The translations under genes and the position numbers were made by a program. From Nakamurella flavida (GTDB taxonomy: Bacteria; Actinomycetota; Actinomycetes; Mycobacteriales; Nakamurellaceae), in the NCBI RefSeq assembly GCF_030811475.1, contig NZ_JAUSQV010000001.1, positions 372,001 through 436,000 on the forward strand: a DNA stretch of 64,000 bases. The letters run 5' to 3'. The notes beneath the pieces were generated by a model that worked only from the letters and a program-made list of their open reading frames with translations, was not told the origin of the DNA and did not search any database. Shown here in pieces: positions 57,294 through 64,000 of the stretch. Numbering within the stretch: position 1 is the first letter of the stretch; every line of letters starts with the position of its first letter.

Positions 57294-57353
57294 GTCGACA
57301 CCAGGACTCCCTCCGCACACGGAGCGGGCGGAATCCCGGCGTCGATCGGCATC

Positions 57354-57389
57354 AGGGCACCGGGCGGAGGACAGACCGCCCGGTGCCCT
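57354..57389 (+). terminator. Terminator after the HTH gene
   Basis: Perfect 14-bp stem (57354-57367 with 57376-57389), 8-base loop, 60 bases after the stop. Confidence 0.72.
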
Positions 57390-57553
57390 TCTGCGTCCGG
57401 CCGCTGCCGCCCGGCGGGGGAGCGGGAGCGCCGGGGATCGCCGTGCTGGGCCGGACGTCCGGACAAGCGTTGTGATGCAACGGATCTGAGAGCGTCGCCA
57501 GGTCGTGGGGGAACGGCGCCCCGGTGGGTCGCTCGGGATGGAAGGCTGGGGTG

Positions 57554-58636
57554 ATGTCCGAAACCCCTCCGTCCGCCCTCACCACCCCGAGCGGCTCCGA
57601 CGGTCTCGACGTCATCATGTCCGGCACCGTCTTCTTCGACATGGTGCTCACCGGTCTGCCGTCCCTTCCTTCGGCAGGCACCGAACTGCCGGCCGAGGGA
57701 ATGGGCGCCTGTCCCGGGGGAATCGCCAATCTGGCCGTCGCCGCCACGCGATTGGGCCTGCGCACGGGGCTCGCGTCCTCCTTCGGCGACGACGTGTACG
57801 GCGATTTCCTGTGGCGCACCCTCGTCGAGGAAGGGGTCGATCTCTCCCTTTCCCGACGCATCGATCAGTGGCATTCACCGGTGACGGTCTCCCTGGCCGT
57901 GCACCGCGACCGGGCGATGGTCACCCATGCCCACGATTCACCGCTGTCGGCCGCCGACCTGCTGGGCGACCCGCCCCCCGCCGCGGCGGGCGTGGTGCAC
58001 CTGGGTGAACAGCCCGAACCCTGGGTGGCGCAGGCCCGGGCTCACGGAACGTTGCTCTTCGGGGACGTCGGCTGGGACGCCACGGAGCAGTGGCCCACCT
58101 CGACGCTCACGCAGTTGGCGGATCTGCACGCGTTCCTGCCCAACAGCACCGAGGCGATGGCCTACACCCGCACCGAGGACCCGCGAGCCGCGCTCATGCA
58201 TCTGGCCGATCTGGTGCCCATTGTGGTGGTGACCTGCGGTGGTCAGGGTTCCATCGGCCTGGACGCGTTGACCGGCGAGGAGGAATGGGTGCCCTCCCTG
58301 CCGGTGAACGCCGTCGACGCCACCGGAGCCGGGGACGTCTTCGCCGCGGCCTTCATCGCCGGCACCCTGCGCGAGTGGCCGCTGCGGACCCGGATGGCCT
58401 TCGCCAACCTGTGTGCGGCGTTGTCGGTGCAGCAGGTCGGTGGCTCCCTGGCCGCACCGGGCTGGGGCGACGTGAGCGACTGGATCGCCGGTGTCCGCAA
58501 GCAGGCTGCCGCGGGCTCGCGATCGGCAGCCGTTCTCGCCCACGGGTACGAGTTCCTCGACGAGGCCATCCCGGAGGGCCCCCGCAATGCCGTACGGAGA
58601 GCCGGCGCGACCATCGCCCGCTTCTCCGACGCCTGA
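57554..58636 (+). CDS. PfkB family carbohydrate kinase
   Basis: Ribokinase-fold sugar kinase, 360 residues from ATG 57554. N-terminal substrate region with CPGGIANLAVAATRLGL near residue 55; C-terminal PfkB signature VDATGAGDVFAAAFIAGTL near residue 255, where Asp is the catalytic base. A long helical tail follows. No neighbouring sugar-uptake or catabolic gene hints at the substrate. Confidence 0.88.
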   Translation: MSETPPSALTTPSGSDGLDVIMSGTVFFDMVLTGLPSLPSAGTELPAEGMGACPGGIANLAVAATRLGLRTGLASSFGDDVYGDFLWRTLVEEGVDLSLSRRIDQWHSPVTVSLAVHRDRAMVTHAHDSPLSAADLLGDPPPAAAGVVHLGEQPEPWVAQARAHGTLLFGDVGWDATEQWPTSTLTQLADLHAFLPNSTEAMAYTRTEDPRAALMHLADLVPIVVVTCGGQGSIGLDALTGEEEWVPSLPVNAVDATGAGDVFAAAFIAGTLREWPLRTRMAFANLCAALSVQQVGGSLAAPGWGDVSDWIAGVRKQAAAGSRSAAVLAHGYEFLDEAIPEGPRNAVRRAGATIARFSDA

Positions 58637-58718
58637 GCCCCCGCCCGGACGGGCCGGTGCGCACGAACCGTCCGAGGTAGTGAGAGGGTGGAGGCTGCTC
58701 ACCGATCAGGAGGACTCC

Positions 58719-59156
58719 ATGTCGTTGGCCGCCAAACTGCGCCGTGCCCCGGGCCGCATCGCCGCCGGTTCGTACATTCTCAATTCCGGGCTGGGCAAGC
58801 TGAAGGGTGACCAGGCGACCGCCACGGCCATCCACGGCCAGGCCGCCGGTGCCTACCCCGTCCTGCACAAGGTGCAGCCCAGCATCTTCCTCAAGGGTCT
58901 GGCCGTCGGGGAGGTCGTCGTCGGTGCGGCGCTGCTCGCCCCGATCGTCCCCGCCGGACTCGCCGGGATCGCCCTGACCGGGTTCGCCGGGAGCCTCCTC
59001 GGCTTCTACATCCGGACGCCCGGCGTGCACGACAAGTACCTGCGCCCCACCCCCGGGGGCATCGCCCTGGCCAAGGACGTGTGGCTGGCCGGGATCGGGA
59101 TCGGTCTGGTCATCGACGCCGCCCTCAGCGAGTCCCCGGTGACCCGCACCGACTGA
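58719..59156 (+). CDS. DoxX-like membrane protein
   Basis: 145 residues, ATG 58719 with AGGAGG a few bases upstream. Starts MSLAAKLRRAPGRIAAGSYI then LNSGLGKLKGD, resembling DoxX-type proteins. Hydrophobic helices at about residues 62-80, 82-98 and 115-135. Function unknown; 82 bases after the PfkB kinase. Confidence 0.72.
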   Translation: MSLAAKLRRAPGRIAAGSYILNSGLGKLKGDQATATAIHGQAAGAYPVLHKVQPSIFLKGLAVGEVVVGAALLAPIVPAGLAGIALTGFAGSLLGFYIRTPGVHDKYLRPTPGGIALAKDVWLAGIGIGLVIDAALSESPVTRTD

Positions 59157-59174
59157 CCTGCTCAGCATCCTGTC

Positions 59175-59209
59175 GACCGCCGGGCCCGGATGCATGGGGC
59201 CCGGCGGTC
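59175..59209 (+). terminator. Terminator after the DoxX-like gene
   Basis: Perfect 13-bp stem (59175-59187 with 59197-59209), 9-base loop, starting 18 bases after the stop. Confidence 0.7.
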
Positions 59210-59284
59210 GCGGTGCGTCGGGGGACCGGTGCCTCTTCCGCGCCCGTCCCCAGCTGGGTGAGCCCAGGTCCGGCCAGCACCGGA

Positions 59285-59467
59285 TCAGTGCGTGGGACGC
59301 AGCTGTCGAGCCATGCGGACGAGCAGACCTGCCGCCACCCCTGCGGCACGCGCCGACCTCCGCCACGACTCCGCGACCTCCGGTCGCGGGCGGAGGGGGT
59401 GGCGTCCCGGGAGGTGGCGCGGGTAGTCCGGGTGCGTCGTCGGCTGGTTCGTGTCGTGTTCCGGCAT
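59285..59467 (-). CDS. Small hypothetical protein, 60 residues
   Basis: ATG at 59467 is preceded (reading leftward) by GAGGAG with 7-base spacing, a strong site. Product MPEHDTNQPTTHPDYPRHLP..., ending SARAAGVAAGLLVRMARQLR PTH: polar N-terminus and an amphipathic, Arg-rich helix at the end. Not recognised. The frame is open further upstream but without content. Support is the ribosome site only. Confidence 0.4.
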   Translation of the reverse strand: MPEHDTNQPTTHPDYPRHLPGRHPLRPRPEVAESWRRSARAAGVAAGLLVRMARQLRPTH

Positions 59468-59637
59468 CACCGGTCTCCTCGGGTCGAGTGTCGAGCCGCG
59501 CCCCGCTGCTGCCCACCGCCCAGGGTAGCCAGAGTTCGATCCTGGCCCGGGGGAGAATCGGCTGAGGTCCGCGAGCATCCGACGGGGGGAGGTCACCCGG
59601 TCGGGTGCGACGGGTTCCCGCTCCGCGCCGGGCGTGG

Positions 59638-60138
59638 TCAGTGGATGTGCGGAGGCGTCCCCGCCAGCAGTCGCTCGTATCGGCCCTCCGCCGGATGGGC
59701 GGATGCCGGCGGGCGTCGGGCGACGAAGAGCAGGGTCACCGCCGACGCGACAGCGGCCACCGCCCACACCGGGGTCCGCACGATCGCCGCGGCAACCTCG
59801 ATGCCCGCCGCTGCCGCCAGTCCCAGCATGGCGACCACCCGTTGGGAGCGGGGGGTGTCCTTCGCGTCCTGACGGAGCCGGCGGATGGCCAGGCGGTCGA
59901 TGATCGGGTCACCGCTCGGCTCCCCGGTCCGCATGACAGCGGCGAACCGTTCCTGCCCCCTGGGTGACAATCTGCGCACCGGTCGATCGCGCCACCACAG
60001 GGCGAAGCGGACCACCAGGAAGGTCCCCGCCATCTGGGCGACGAACTGCCACGAATGGAAGAGCGCCGACAGCGCCCCCACCGCGGCGACGAACAACACC
60101 ACCGCCCAGACCACGGTCCTGTGGGGGGAGAGCCTCAC
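59638..60138 (-). CDS. Hypothetical membrane protein downstream of acnR
   Basis: 166 residues; GTG 60138 overlaps the acnR stop (GTGA). Two hydrophobic hairpins: residues 8-45 (VVWAVVLFVAAVGALSALF) and 103-142 (LAAAAGIEVAAAIVRTPVWA). The soluble middle is basic (VRRLSPRGQERFAAVMRTGE). No family recognised. Translational coupling suggests co-expression with acnR. Confidence 0.7.
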   Translation of the reverse strand: MRLSPHRTVVWAVVLFVAAVGALSALFHSWQFVAQMAGTFLVVRFALWWRDRPVRRLSPRGQERFAAVMRTGEPSGDPIIDRLAIRRLRQDAKDTPRSQRVVAMLGLAAAAGIEVAAAIVRTPVWAVAAVASAVTLLFVARRPPASAHPAEGRYERLLAGTPPHIH

Positions 60139-60695
60139 CGTGCGCGGACCGACCCCTCGACCAGGTCGAGCACCTCGGCCAGATGCCCGACGGGGAGCCC
60201 GGCCGCCAGGTGGGACACCAGCCCCTCCAGGACCAGGGCGAGATACCCGGCCAGGACGTCGATCTCGACGTCGGCGCGAAGCACTCCCGCGTCCCGCTGA
60301 CGGATCAGGCGGGCCCGGGTGGCGGCCGCGATGGCCTCGGTGCGGGACTGCCAGCCGTGCCGGAAGACCGGATCGGTGCGCAGCCGGCGGGAGACCTCGA
60401 GCTGGGTACCCAGCCAGCCCGCGTCGGGTGCGGTGATCAGGTCACGCATCACCTGCACCAGACCCTGTCGGGCCACCGTCGCGGCCATCTCCTCCGCGTC
60501 CTCCACGGCCAGGGCCAGGAAGAGCGACTCCTTGTCCGGGAAGTGGTGGAAGATCGCCCCGCGGCTCAGGCCGATCCCGTCCTCCAGCACCCGCACCGTG
60601 GCCCCCTCGTACCCGTGCCGCGCGAACGCGGCACGGGCACCGGTGAGGATCTGCCGTCGGCGCGCCAGCAGGTGATCGGCGCTGACCTTCGGCAT
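60135..60695 (-). CDS. acnR: TetR-type repressor of aconitase, AcnR
   Basis: 186 residues. N-terminal TetR HTH: ILTGARAAFARHGYEGATVR then IGLSRGAIFHHFPDKESLFL. Position directly downstream of acn and overall look match AcnR of Corynebacterium and mycobacteria, which represses acn and responds to citrate/Mg and iron status. A match to the AcnR operator lies in the acn promoter of this window (63709-63724), which strengthens the call. 38 bases separate it from acn. Confidence 0.87.
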   Translation of the reverse strand: MPKVSADHLLARRRQILTGARAAFARHGYEGATVRVLEDGIGLSRGAIFHHFPDKESLFLALAVEDAEEMAATVARQGLVQVMRDLITAPDAGWLGTQLEVSRRLRTDPVFRHGWQSRTEAIAAATRARLIRQRDAGVLRADVEIDVLAGYLALVLEGLVSHLAAGLPVGHLAEVLDLVEGSVRAR

Positions 60696-60733
60696 CGGGG
60701 CTCAGCCGCGCCGGACCGCGCCGGATCGCACCG

Positions 60734-63598
<2,865 letters not shown>

Positions 63599-63707
63599 GG
63601 CACTCTCCTCGGTGGCACGCGGCGGCGGTTACCGGGTCGAGCGGCGGCGGCGCACGACCTCGGGCGGAGCGGGACCGTCGCCGACGTCGGCAGGCGATCC
63701 AGATCAA

Positions 63708-63736
63708 ACAGTACGCTTGTCCTGTTAGAGCGGCAA
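63708..63736 (-). promoter_or_regulatory. acn promoter with overlapping AcnR operator
   Basis: On the minus strand TTGCCG (63736-63731) and TACTGT (63713-63708) are spaced by 17 bases, a good housekeeping promoter. The sequence CAGGACAAGCGTACTG (63724-63709, minus strand) fits the AcnR operator pattern CAGNAC-n3-CGTACTG, as I remember it for corynebacteria. It covers the -10 and most of the spacer, so binding would block RNA polymerase. It leaves a leader of about 100 bases before acn. Confidence 0.72.
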
Positions 63737-63769
63737 CACGATCGAGCGCATCCTCCCGCACACGGCCGA

Positions 63770-63799
63770 CGGCCCGGACCGCGGGTGCGGTCCGGGCCG
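63770..63799 (-). terminator. Terminator after the right-edge gene
   Basis: Perfect 13-bp stem (63770-63782 with 63787-63799), 4-base loop, downstream of the leftward partial gene and upstream of the acn promoter. Confidence 0.65.
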
Positions 63800-63835
63800 C
63801 CGGCCGGTGCTGGCAGGTCCCTGCGGGTGGGCGGG

Positions 63836-64000
63836 TCAGTTCCCCGCGAGGCTGATGAAGTAGTCGATGTCGGCCGGCTCCAGGCCCTTCATCAACGAGA
63901 TCAGCACGTCCGATCCGGTGCGGATCGGGCTCACGTACCACTTGCCGTCGACCTGGGTGGTGACCACGCCGAGCCCGATCAGCTGCTTGAACTCCCGCTT
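63836..64000 (-). CDS. C-terminal part of an unidentified protein (runs off the edge)
   Basis: The last 54 codons, leftward, stop TGA at 63838-63836. The text reads KREFKQLIGLGVVTTQVDGK then WYVSPIRTGSDVLISLMKGL and EPADIDYFISLAGN. It looks like the end of an exported or regulatory actinobacterial protein with a DGKWYVSPIRT strand, but no family is assigned. Confidence 0.7.
   Translation of the reverse strand, partial: KREFKQLIGLGVVTTQVDGKWYVSPIRTGSDVLISLMKGLEPADIDYFISLAGN

Overview
The window is about 72% GC chromosomal DNA of an Actinomycetota bacterium. The gene families (sufBDCSUT, acn next to an acnR-type TetR gene, a SCO4848-type small membrane protein, acVLRF1, GAF-ANTAR regulators, DUF3040, DUF2254) point to the Frankia/Nakamurella side of the phylum, but the genus is an inference. 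No rRNA, tRNA, CRISPR array or prophage was seen.

Layout. (1) 0.2-6.4 kb: a compact suf operon for Fe-S cluster assembly (sufB, D, C, S, U, T), closed by a hairpin. (2) 6.5-8.2 kb: two tandem ferritin-like proteins, one with a Tat-type signal and one with a C-terminal membrane anchor, behind a possible ECF-sigma promoter and followed by two strong terminators. (3) 8.4-12.8 kb: ion-homeostasis membrane proteins (CPA1 antiporter, DUF2254, MscS channel). (4) 12.8-20.9 kb: a complex I-like membrane cluster with nuoA, H, J, K, L, M and N but no nuoB, C, D, E, F, G or I. Where nuoB-D should be there is one cysteine-poor protein that looks like a degenerate NuoB-NuoD fusion. Several coupling residues in NuoH, NuoM and NuoN are also changed. 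(5) 21-28.5 kb: ROK kinase, DUF421 protein, a molybdopterin oxidoreductase / flavin reductase / dGTPase overlap operon, and a BCCT transporter.

(6) 28.5-40.1 kb is an accessory, decaying region. It holds a shredded nhaA, three intact GAF-ANTAR genes, one ANTAR gene and an ANTAR pseudogene, a truncated ECF sigma factor, a heliorhodopsin interrupted by one frameshift, a frameshifted small gene, fragments of an aminotransferase and a PAP2 phosphatase, and a degenerate IS3-family element (with recognisable 26-bp inverted repeats) that truncates a tyrosine-phosphatase gene. (7) 40.4-51.8 kb: core genes resume (MTHFR-like, htpG, acVLRF1), then a secreted pair (SipW-type small protein plus a 1132-residue Ig-like repeat protein), map, a hexulose-phosphate-synthase-like gene and DedA. 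(8) 51.8-64 kb: SCO4848-like, tex, ABC-F, a small HTH protein, a PfkB kinase, a DoxX-like protein, then acnR and acn. Upstream of acn a promoter and a match to the AcnR operator overlap. A partial gene runs off the right edge.

Together the window is rich in redox, Fe-S, ion and stress functions: Fe-S assembly, Fe-S-dependent aconitase under AcnR, ferritin-like proteins, antiporters, osmolyte uptake, a photoreceptor-type protein and RNA-binding ANTAR regulators. The most unusual parts are the complex I-like cluster without a peripheral arm and the heliorhodopsin/GAF-ANTAR region.
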